Shown here in pieces: positions 1-5,462 of a stretch of 6,132 nucleotides of DNA (its first letter is position 1; every line of letters begins with the position of its first letter). Position numbers and translations under genes: made by a program. Source of the stretch: an uncultured Thalassolituus sp. (GTDB lineage: Bacteria > Pseudomonadota > Gammaproteobacteria > Pseudomonadales > Oceanobacteraceae); NCBI GenBank assembly GCA_913054055.1, contig CAJXIT010000220.1:1-6132 (forward strand), read 5' to 3'. The notes under the pieces are model-generated. The model was given only the letters and a program-made list of their open reading frames with translations. It searched no databases and was not told the DNA's origin.

Positions 1-419
1 ATACGGTAACGGATGCAAACGGTGCTAGCTCAACAGCCACAGCAACCGTCACCGTTAACGGTCAAAACGAAGCCCCAGAAGCTGGAGATGATGCTTTTGT
101 TGTTTCAGCTGGAAGTAGTGAAGCGCTATCAAGCTCTGTATTAGCAAACGATACGGATCCTGACGGAGATGCATTGGTTGTTACATCTGTAAACGGCCAA
201 GCCTTAACGGACGGTTCTGTATTGGTCCAAGGGGATAACGACGGTTGGTTCACGGTTTATGAAGACGGATCAGTAGACTTTGATAGTTCTACTGGCTTTG
301 ACTCATTGGCCCAAGGTCAATCAGTTGATACGGCCGTTGAATATACAGTGACAGATTCAGATGGTAATTCTGATACTGCAACCGTTATAGTCTCGGTTGA
401 AAATGATTACATGGCGTAG
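1..419 (+). CDS. C-terminal end of a cadherin-like/VCBS-type repeat protein, probable secreted adhesin (5' partial)
   Basis: The frame is open from the window edge (first full codon at position 3) to a TAG at 417-419, giving 138 visible residues; the start lies upstream. The composition is that of an extracellular Ig/cadherin-like tandem repeat: rich in D, N, G, S, T and V, with no cysteine. The tail of one repeat (TVTDANG, then alternating T/A/V, then NGQNEAPEAGDD) is followed by a complete one containing VLANDTDPDGDAL, EDGSVDFD and YTVTDSDGNSDTAT. The acidic DTDPDGD and DSDGNSD segments are typical calcium-binding linkers. Such proteins are usually large surface adhesins exported by type I secretion, and an ABC exporter plus HlyD-type protein follow directly, so it is a likely substrate. 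Unusually, the protein stops just after the repeat (ending VSVENDYMA), with no RTX nonapeptides. The last residues, an Asp followed by hydrophobic residues, loosely recall C-terminal signals of PrtD-exported proteins; this is inference. The domain family (VCBS, cadherin-like or bacterial Ig) cannot be fixed by eye. Confidence 0.85.
   Translation, partial: TVTDANGASSTATATVTVNGQNEAPEAGDDAFVVSAGSSEALSSSVLANDTDPDGDALVVTSVNGQALTDGSVLVQGDNDGWFTVYEDGSVDFDSSTGFDSLAQGQSVDTAVEYTVTDSDGNSDTATVIVSVENDYMA
3..416 (+). repeat. Tandem protein-level repeat (cadherin-like units)
   Basis: The segment encoded at 3-77 (TVTDANG...TATATVTVNGQNEAP) recurs in altered form at 345-416 (TVTDSDGNSDTATVIVSVEND). The spacing of about 342 bases, or 114 residues, gives the likely repeat period. 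The two copies are clearly related as protein but diverged as DNA, so this is an old duplication rather than a recent expansion. The last copy closes the protein. Confidence 0.65.
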
Positions 420-425
420 TCAAAA

Positions 426-449
426 TTAAGCTGTCTTATGACAGCTTAA
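426..449. terminator. Perfect 10-bp hairpin after the repeat-protein gene, possibly a terminator for the minus strand
   Basis: TTAAGCTGTC (426-435) and GACAGCTTAA (440-449) are perfect reverse complements around a TTAT loop, starting 7 bases after the stop codon. On the + strand no T-run follows, so alone it is a poor + strand terminator. Read on the minus strand, the stem is followed at once by TTTTG (425-421), which fits an intrinsic terminator in that direction, although no minus-strand gene is seen to its right in this window. It may instead protect the 3' end of the upstream mRNA. Confidence 0.5.
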
Positions 450-452
450 CTT

Positions 453-492
453 GCACCCTAAAGTATTGTTCAGTACTTTAGGGTGCTGTTTT
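453..492 (+). terminator. Rho-independent terminator of the repeat-protein gene
   Basis: GCACCCTAAAGTA (453-465) pairs perfectly with TACTTTAGGGTGC (474-486), a 13-bp stem with an 8-base loop. It is followed by TGTTTT (487-492). This is a strong intrinsic terminator on the + strand. It separates transcription of the repeat protein from the exporter genes, except for any readthrough. Confidence 0.85.
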
Positions 493-518
493 ACATATCT
501 ATTAGATATGGTTATCGT
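490..518 (+). promoter_or_regulatory. Candidate promoter with a palindromic operator in its spacer, upstream of the exporter genes
   Basis: TTTACA (490-495, five of six bases of the -35 consensus) and TATCGT (513-518, four of six of the -10) are 17 bases apart. The spacer is almost filled by CATATCTATTAGATATG (494-510), two perfect 8-bp arms around one central base. A palindrome between -35 and -10 is a classic place for a repressor to bind. Transcription would start near 525, which favours ATG 539 over ATG 527 as the start of the next gene. The hexamers are weak evidence alone; the palindrome is directly visible. Confidence 0.35.
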
Positions 519-526
519 CATTTATC

Positions 527-1306
527 ATGGAAAGAAACATGTTAGACAGCAACGTAGTTCAAGCTGCCTTATCTAAAGCCAAGCGGTCAATGTATTCCGT
601 CTTGGCTTTTAGCTTTGTAGTGAATCTGTTATTACTTACCTCCCCTATATTTATGCTTCAAGTATATGACAGGGTTTTGTTATCTCAGAGTGAGCAAACC
701 TTGCTTGCTTTATTATCCGTCGCATTCTTCTGTTTAATCATTCTTGGTTTTGTTGAGGTTGTTCGAAATTGGTTGTTGAATCGAATCAGCGTTCAATTCG
801 ATCGTGACTTGGGTGAAATCACATTTTCTGAAGTCATGTCGGAAGGTGAAAATACAAAAGCCGTTGGTGATTTAAATTCAATTCGTTCATTTTTAAACGC
901 CCCATATATATTGGCTTTATTTGATGTACCTTGGATGCCTTTGTATTTGGGCTTTGTTTATATTTTACATCCCATGTTAGGGCATATTGGATTGGTAGGT
1001 GCAATTGTATTATTTGCTCTGGCTATTATTAATGATGCCATTACCAAGGTGAATTCTAAGAAAGCCAGCGAGGCATTCTCTGGCGCTTCTCGATTTGTAG
1101 AACACAGTGCAAGAAACAAAGATGCCATTTTGGGCATGGGCATGCTGCCAGCACTAACAAAAATTTGGGGCATGTTTCAACAAGCGGGTCTTGGGCATCA
1201 AACGTTAGCTTCTGATAGAAATGCATTAATTAGTTCAATTGCGAAAGTTTTTCGACAAATCATTCAGGTGTCGGTATTGGCGGTTGGAGCGTATTTAACT
1301 ATTTAA
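527..1306 (+). CDS. Type I secretion ABC exporter, PrtD family, N-terminal membrane part (ends at an in-frame TAA)
   Basis: This is the transmembrane half of an inner-membrane exporter of the PrtD/AprD/HlyB group, which drives one-step secretion together with a HlyD-type protein and a TolC-type channel. Hydrophobic segments lie near residues 24-46, 58-77, 128-147, 151-170 and 244-259. The text LTSPIFMLQVYDRVL and the block from DLNSIRSFLNAP to FDVPWMPLYLGF are hallmarks of PrtD transporters. There is no N-terminal C39-like domain, so it is the short PrtD type rather than the LapB/HlyB type. Translation stops at TAA 1304-1306, in the short loop before TM6, yet the same frame continues to 2233 with the rest of the protein. 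Families typically have a Q or another polar residue there before a Gly, so a single base change (such as CAA to TAA) would explain it. ATG 539 (M5) has GGAAAG at 529-534 ahead of it and is a likelier start than 527, which has no ribosome site. An N-terminal half alone could not hydrolyse ATP. Confidence 0.85.
   Translation: MERNMLDSNVVQAALSKAKRSMYSVLAFSFVVNLLLLTSPIFMLQVYDRVLLSQSEQTLLALLSVAFFCLIILGFVEVVRNWLLNRISVQFDRDLGEITFSEVMSEGENTKAVGDLNSIRSFLNAPYILALFDVPWMPLYLGFVYILHPMLGHIGLVGAIVLFALAIINDAITKVNSKKASEAFSGASRFVEHSARNKDAILGMGMLPALTKIWGMFQQAGLGHQTLASDRNALISSIAKVFRQIIQVSVLAVGAYLTI
1304..1306 (+). other. In-frame ochre stop that splits the ABC exporter gene
   Basis: TAA replaces codon 260 of what would otherwise be a 568-codon gene (527-2233). 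Upstream AYLTI and downstream GATTAGVMIAAS join in the same frame without loss or gain of sequence, matching the family pattern of a hydrophobic TM5 end, a polar residue, Gly, then the start of TM6. No frameshift is needed to join the halves. Confidence 0.9.
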
Positions 1307-1327
1307 GGCGCGACTACAGCGGGGGTC

Positions 1328-2233
1328 ATGATTGCTGCTTCTATTATTATTGCTCGAGCTTTAGCTCCTGTAGAGCAATCCATTCAAGGCTGGAGAAGCT
1401 TAGCCAAAACCAAAGAAGCTTACCGCTCACTCACTCAGTTTATGGATAGATATCAAGCAACGGACAATACAGTGCAGTTACCTGAACCAAAAGGCGATAT
1501 AGCTTTACAGAATGTTGTATCGGTTGCAGTGGATGATCAGGGCAATAAACACCCTATTATTAGGAATTTATCTTTTAAAGTGAATGCTGGGGACAGTGTT
1601 GGAGTAATAGGCCCAAGTGGTTCAGGTAAAAGTAGTGTAATTAAACTGTTATTAGGCATTGCACAGCCTGTGAGTGGCAATGTTCGAATCGATGGTGCGC
1701 AAATGAATAAACAAACCCGAGAACAGTTTTCAAACTTTATCGGCTATTTACCTCAAGAGGTTGAATTGTTTGATGGCACGGTTGCTGAAAATATTGCTCG
1801 CTTTAACGAAGGGCAAGATGAAGAAGTCGTGCAGGCTGCAATATTAGCCGGAGCACATGAATTGATTTTATCCTTACCAAAGGGTTATGAAACGCTTGTT
1901 GGTCCTTCAGGCTCTAACCTTTCAGGTGGCCAGCGACAGCGAATTGGTTTAGCTCGGGCTGTTTTTAATAAGCCGCCCATTGTGATATTGGATGAACCCA
2001 CATCTAATTTAGATCAGGATGGCGTACTTGCGTTATTAAACGTTCTAAAAACCTTAAGAAGGCGAGAAAGTACTGTAGTCATGGTTGCTCACCAATTAAA
2101 TCTGTTTGAAAGCATGAATAAAATTGCGGTGATCAAGTCTGGCCAGCTAGATATGTATGGGCCAAGAGATGATGTATTAGCTGAGCTTCAACCAAAAAAG
2201 ATAATACAGCCACGATCAAATGCTGCTGTGTAG
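1328..2233 (+). CDS. Type I secretion ABC exporter, PrtD family, TM6 plus ATPase domain (C-terminal part of the split gene)
   Basis: This 301-residue piece, in the same frame as the upstream part, begins with the last transmembrane helix (VMIAASIIIARALAPVEQ) and continues into a complete ABC ATPase. Counting from ATG 1328: Walker A GPSGSGKS at 95-102, Q-loop LPQE around Q143, signature LSGGQRQR from 198, Walker B VILDE at 219-223, D-loop SNLD, and switch His 255 in MVAHQ. All catalytic residues are present. ATG 1328 is simply the first Met after the stop. A GGGGG run (1321-1325) lies only 2 bases upstream, too close for a good ribosome site, though reinitiation 21 bases after the TAA is conceivable. 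The likeliest reading is that this is the 3' part of one gene and not an independent protein. The following HlyD-family gene starts 27 bases downstream, so both belong to one operon. Confidence 0.88.
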   Translation: MIAASIIIARALAPVEQSIQGWRSLAKTKEAYRSLTQFMDRYQATDNTVQLPEPKGDIALQNVVSVAVDDQGNKHPIIRNLSFKVNAGDSVGVIGPSGSGKSSVIKLLLGIAQPVSGNVRIDGAQMNKQTREQFSNFIGYLPQEVELFDGTVAENIARFNEGQDEEVVQAAILAGAHELILSLPKGYETLVGPSGSNLSGGQRQRIGLARAVFNKPPIVILDEPTSNLDQDGVLALLNVLKTLRRRESTVVMVAHQLNLFESMNKIAVIKSGQLDMYGPRDDVLAELQPKKIIQPRSNAAV

Positions 2234-2260
2234 CACTGATAAAATATTTAGAGAATAAGC

Positions 2261-3571
2261 ATGCAAGTTATTTTAGCGCCTCCGGCGCCATATAAGTTAG
2301 ACAGACTCAATATAATCGGTGCGATGATTGTGTTATTTGGGGTGTTTGGCTCAATACTCTGGTCAGCTCTCACGCCACTGGATAGTGCGGTTGTTGCAAT
2401 CGGAAAAGTGAAAGTACACTCGGAACGAAAAGAGATTCAGCATTTTGAAGGGGGGATTGTAAAAAATATTTTGGTGAAAGAAGGTGAGCGAGTCCAGCAC
2501 GGACAGCTACTTTTAACCCTTGATGAAACCTTTGCAAATTCAGATTTCGATCGAATATCCGCTCAGTGGCATGAACTGAAAATTAGAGAAGCGGTACTGA
2601 CTGCACAGCGAGATAGAATTAAACAGCCAAATTTTTCAAAGAAAATAATTAATGATGATGCATCACCTTGGGTTATCGCTCAGGTAGAAAGTGCAATTAA
2701 TGGATTTAATATCAGCGAAAGTAACTTGAAAAGCCAGTTGGATATTTTATCCAATCAAACAATTCAGATTACAGAACAAATTAAAGGCATAAAATTAGAG
2801 ATTGAAGCTAAGAATGAACAGCTCTCTTTTATTGAAGATGAACTGTCTTCATGGGAAAGTTTAATGCAGCAACAGCTGGCCAATAAATTACGTTTTTTAG
2901 AGCTGAAAAGAGGGGGTTCCGAATTAAAAGGAGAGATAGCCCAGCTTAAGTCTCAGGCAGCAAGTTTAAAAGTTCAGTACAGTGAAATTGAGTTTAAATC
3001 GTTACGTGTAGAACAAGATTATCGAGAAACAGCTTCAAAAGAGTTATCAGAAGTGCAGTTGAATTTAAAAGACAGCTCTAAGCGGATCAGTGCGGCGAAT
3101 AATGTGTTGGAACGAATTGAAATACGATCTCCAGTAACCGGGACAGTGGTAGGCTTAAATGTACACACTCTGGGTTCTGTTATTAAACCGGCTGAAACCA
3201 TTCTTGAAGTTGTACCTGAAAAAGATGAATTGATCATTGAAGCCAGAGTCAAACCGATGGATGTTGATAAGGTCTATCCATTACTTGAATCACGCATAAA
3301 AATCTCATCTTACAAAGTGCATGAATTCCCCGAATTTGATGGTGTTGTTGAATCTGTATCTGCGGATGTTTTTGAAGACCCGCAAACTCTAGAGAGTTAT
3401 TACTTGGCTAGGATAGTGATTCCAGAAACGTCGTTAACCTTATTACCAGAAAACAAAATACAACCTGGTATGCCATCTGAAGTACTCATCGTTACCGGTG
3501 AATCCACACCCTTGCAATACTTGATGGAGCCGTTTTTTAGCGCCTTTAGAACAGCCTGGCGAGATGAATAA
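2261..3571 (+). CDS. HlyD-family type I secretion membrane fusion protein (PrtE/LapC-like)
   Basis: This periplasmic adaptor links the inner-membrane ABC exporter to an outer-membrane TolC-type channel. At 436 residues it has normal family length. A short cytoplasmic N-terminus is followed by one membrane anchor (about 18-37), the first lipoyl-like half (about 44-90, with HFEGGIVKNILVKEGERV), a long Q/E/K/L-rich coiled-coil hairpin (about 95-285), the second lipoyl half with the family signature IRSPVTGTVVGL (288-299), and a C-terminal beta-barrel part (about 320-412, with VVPEKDELIIEARV). The tail YLMEPFFSAFRTAWRDE resembles the end of PrtE/AprE-like proteins. Its start has GAG at 2251-2253, 7 bases upstream of the ATG. 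It lies directly downstream of the ABC gene and shows no sign of decay, which argues that the system was functional until very recently or still is. The exact substrate class cannot be told from this sequence. Confidence 0.93.
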   Translation: MQVILAPPAPYKLDRLNIIGAMIVLFGVFGSILWSALTPLDSAVVAIGKVKVHSERKEIQHFEGGIVKNILVKEGERVQHGQLLLTLDETFANSDFDRISAQWHELKIREAVLTAQRDRIKQPNFSKKIINDDASPWVIAQVESAINGFNISESNLKSQLDILSNQTIQITEQIKGIKLEIEAKNEQLSFIEDELSSWESLMQQQLANKLRFLELKRGGSELKGEIAQLKSQAASLKVQYSEIEFKSLRVEQDYRETASKELSEVQLNLKDSSKRISAANNVLERIEIRSPVTGTVVGLNVHTLGSVIKPAETILEVVPEKDELIIEARVKPMDVDKVYPLLESRIKISSYKVHEFPEFDGVVESVSADVFEDPQTLESYYLARIVIPETSLTLLPENKIQPGMPSEVLIVTGESTPLQYLMEPFFSAFRTAWRDE

Positions 3572-3579
3572 ACTGTTAC

Positions 3580-3607
3580 TAATAAGCCCGAAAAGTCGGG
3601 CTTATTA
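3580..3607 (+). terminator. Probable intrinsic terminator of the secretion operon
   Basis: TAATAAGCCCG (3580-3590) pairs perfectly with CGGGCTTATTA (3597-3607) around a 6-base AAAAGT loop, 8 bases after the HlyD stop codon. The 3' arm is T-rich (CTTATTA) but no clean T-run follows, so termination may be partial. Confidence 0.7.
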
Positions 3608-3776
3608 AACTGGTTATTTAGAATATAAATAAGTATTTATTGTCTTTAGATATCCGATTAGTTAGAAATAACCCTTACATTCAGTCCGCCTATCTTAATC
3701 TCTAGTATTCACAAAGCATATTTGGTGTAGAACCTAGATTTATTCACTTATATCTAGATTCTTTTGGGTCTCATAC

Positions 3777-3838
3777 TAACTAATTATTTAATAGACTTAG
3801 TGGGAATTGAGTCTTAATAGTTCTATGGTAATTAGTTA
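3777..3838. repeat. Nested inverted repeat, possible RNA structure or operator
   Basis: TAACTAATTA (3777-3786) and TAATTAGTTA (3829-3838) are perfect 10-base inverted copies. Inside them AGACTTAG (3793-3800) can pair with TTGAGTCT (3807-3814), using two G-U pairs, around a TGGGAA loop. Together they would fold as a two-step stem. It is AT-rich, so stability is modest. No T-run follows, so it is not a clear terminator. Confidence 0.4.
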
Positions 3839-3869
3839 AGCAAAAACTTATTAAGTATCCAGCCAAGAA

Positions 3870-3895
3870 TACTATCCTAGTCTAAGCTGATAGTA
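3870..3895. repeat. Inverted repeat TACTATC-N12-GATAGTA upstream of the REC-REC-kinase gene
   Basis: Two perfect 7-base arms (3870-3876 and 3889-3895) are separated by 12 bases, so equivalent points are roughly two helical turns apart. The element ends 30 bases before ATG 3926, a suitable place for a dimeric regulator. Function is inferred from geometry only. Confidence 0.35.
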
Positions 3896-3925
3896 GCCAC
3901 TTATACTTAAATGACCTAGAAAGCT

Positions 3926-5455
3926 ATGCAAATCACCGGAAAGCGAATACTGCTGGTTGATGACTTTGAAGCCATTCGTAAGACCATTCGCAAAGAGCTC
4001 ATATTGATGGGAGCTGCACTTGTGGGTGAGGCCAATAATGGTGAAGAGGCATTAAAGCTGCTGCGTGAAAGCCAGTTTGACGCAGTTTTATCTGATTTAA
4101 ATATGCCAAAAATGAATGGCTTAGAACTACTTCAGACCATTCGTGCAGATAAGCAGCTTCATAATACACCTGTTATGCTGGTTACGGCTGAAACCAGTAG
4201 AAGCATGGTGGAGGAAGCTGTTAAGCATAAAGTTAACGATTTTCTGGTCAAGCCTTTTACGTTACAGCTGATCATGGAACGGATTCAAAAGCTGCTTTCA
4301 GGACAGTTTGTAAGTGAACAAGAAATATTGGCGATTTTAGACTCTCCTATTAGCCCAGAAGTACTTGGGCTAGCAGAGGAACAAATTCAGATCGAAAAGG
4401 CGACTGTTCTAGTAGTCGATGATAATGCCGATAATTTAGATGTTATTGTCGGTAGTCTGAAAGACGTATGCCAAGTGAAGCCTGCCAACAACACACAGGT
4501 TGCCCGTAAACTTTTAGAGAAATTTCCACCCAGCCTAATCTTGCTGGATATTATGATGCCTGATGAAGATGGCTATGAATTTTGCCAGTGGCTAAAAGAG
4601 CATTCTGACTATCAATCTATCCCAATTTTATTTTTAACCGCTAAAGATCGACCTGATGATGTTGCTAAGGGGCTCATATTAGGTGCAGTTGATTATGTTA
4701 CGAAACCCGTGCACCCCGTTGTACTTAAAGCGCGAGTGAATATCCATATTGGATTAAAGCAGCGTGAAGACAAGCTTAGAAATCAGAATCGGATGTTACG
4801 CAGGACAGTACAGCAAAAAGAAGACTCTGAAAGAATCATGCAGCATGATTTAAGAAGCCCTCTACAAGCCATTATGCTCGCGACTGAAAGGATGCCAGAA
4901 AGTGGGGGGGAGCTTGATGAGACAATTTCTTTAGTACGTGAGAGTGCTCAGCAAGCACTGGATCAAGTGGATCAAACACTCACCCTTGCTAGATTAGAGC
5001 GAGGTAAGCAAGCGCTAAATAGAAAAGATATCAGCATTATGAATTTTCTATCTGGCTTAAGACCCGCAATGAACTTATTAGCAGATGATGCAGGTGTTGA
5101 CCTTCACTGGGATTTAGACCACGTGGCTAGAGAGAATATTAATGTTGATATTACATTAGCTCGAAATCTTTTTTCAAACTTAATACGAAACGCCATTGAG
5201 GCCAGTACAAAAGGTCAAACGGTACTGGTGTCATTCAATCAAGATGAGGAACTATGGAGTGTTAGTAATCCAACCCCTATTCCTGTTGAAATAAGGAAGC
5301 ACTTTTTCGATAAATATATTAGTCACGGTAAATCGAAAGGAAATGGGTTGGGCACATATATGGCAAAACTTGTAGCACATGCCCATAACGGTCGTATCTT
5401 ATTAAAGTCAGATGGGTCTGGGACTCACATTCATGTAAAAATTGGAATGAATTGA
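3926..5455 (+). CDS. Two-receiver response regulator fused to a C-terminal histidine-kinase-like module (REC-REC-HK)
   Basis: This is a 509-residue soluble signalling protein with no membrane segment. REC1 (about 5-125) has D12/D13, phospho-acceptor D57 in SDLNMPKMNG, T87 and K109. REC2 (about 159-277) has D165/D166, acceptor D208 in LLDIMMPDEDGYE, T238 and K260. Both receivers therefore keep every conserved residue. A helical linker (about 278-303) leads to an H-box, MQHDLRSPLQAI, with H307. The ATPase part has an N-box (NLIRNAIEAS, N422) and a G2 box (GNGLGTY, 472-478). The usual DxGxG G1 box reads VSNPTPIP instead, with Asn 448 at the expected Asp position; Asn variants of this box exist in other kinases, so activity is possible but not certain. 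Receivers placed ahead of the kinase suggest it is a relay partner of a membrane sensor rather than a primary sensor. No DNA-binding or GGDEF/EAL output is seen. The start has only a weak GAAAG at 3919-3923. The next gene is 7 bases away. Confidence 0.92.
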   Translation: MQITGKRILLVDDFEAIRKTIRKELILMGAALVGEANNGEEALKLLRESQFDAVLSDLNMPKMNGLELLQTIRADKQLHNTPVMLVTAETSRSMVEEAVKHKVNDFLVKPFTLQLIMERIQKLLSGQFVSEQEILAILDSPISPEVLGLAEEQIQIEKATVLVVDDNADNLDVIVGSLKDVCQVKPANNTQVARKLLEKFPPSLILLDIMMPDEDGYEFCQWLKEHSDYQSIPILFLTAKDRPDDVAKGLILGAVDYVTKPVHPVVLKARVNIHIGLKQREDKLRNQNRMLRRTVQQKEDSERIMQHDLRSPLQAIMLATERMPESGGELDETISLVRESAQQALDQVDQTLTLARLERGKQALNRKDISIMNFLSGLRPAMNLLADDAGVDLHWDLDHVARENINVDITLARNLFSNLIRNAIEASTKGQTVLVSFNQDEELWSVSNPTPIPVEIRKHFFDKYISHGKSKGNGLGTYMAKLVAHAHNGRILLKSDGSGTHIHVKIGMN

Positions 5456-5462
5456 GGCTCTT

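Larger units (their letters stand above)
3608..3925. other. Gene-free AT-rich stretch with several inverted repeats, leader region of the signalling operon
   Basis: No coding sequence is seen on either strand. Visible structures are CTAGAT/ATCTAG arms (3734-3739, 3752-3757), a nested repeat at 3777-3838, ACTTA-T-TAAGT at 3846-3856, and TACTATC/GATAGTA arms (3870-3876, 3889-3895). The best -10-like hexamer is TATACT at 3902-3907 (five of six), but only a poor TAGTCT (3878-3883, 18 bases upstream) could serve as its -35. If used, it would give a leader of about 12 bases before ATG 3926. An activator-dependent promoter would fit this weak -35 but is not shown. CTAG occurs five times in this stretch (3702, 3734, 3754, 3877, 3915). 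Confidence 0.5.

Noticed and set aside
62..253. Minus-strand open frame of 63 codons opposite the repeat protein
   Set aside because: Its sequence is the antisense of a clear repeat-protein coding region and resembles no family; it is a shadow frame.
1..419. RTX calcium-binding nonapeptide repeats
   Set aside because: No GGxGxDxLx pattern is present; the Asp/Gly-rich stretches fit cadherin-like linkers instead.
958..1173. Minus-strand open frame of 71 codons opposite the ABC membrane part
   Set aside because: It lies wholly within recognisable PrtD-family coding sequence on the + strand and shows no family features of its own.
1304..1306. Reassigned genetic code in which TAA is read as an amino acid
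   Set aside because: The HlyD-family gene ends at TAA (3569-3571) at the normal family length, TAG and TGA also end genes here, and no other internal TAA is seen in a real gene.
1328..2233. A separate ABC ATPase gene of another transporter
   Set aside because: It begins with the TM6 motif of the PrtD family in exact frame and register with the upstream part, so it is the rest of the same gene.
3019..3252. Minus-strand open frame of 77 codons opposite the HlyD-family gene
   Set aside because: It covers the conserved second lipoyl half of the + strand gene; an antisense gene there has no support.
3847..3875. Promoter made of CTTATT (3847-3852) and TACTAT (3870-3875)
   Set aside because: Spacing is right but the -35 match is poor, and the -10 overlaps an inverted repeat that explains the sequence equally well.
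3608..3925. tRNA, CRISPR array or insertion-sequence remnant in the gene-free stretch
   Set aside because: There is no cloverleaf-like pattern or CCA end, no regularly spaced direct repeats, and no transposase fragment or matched terminal repeats with target duplication.
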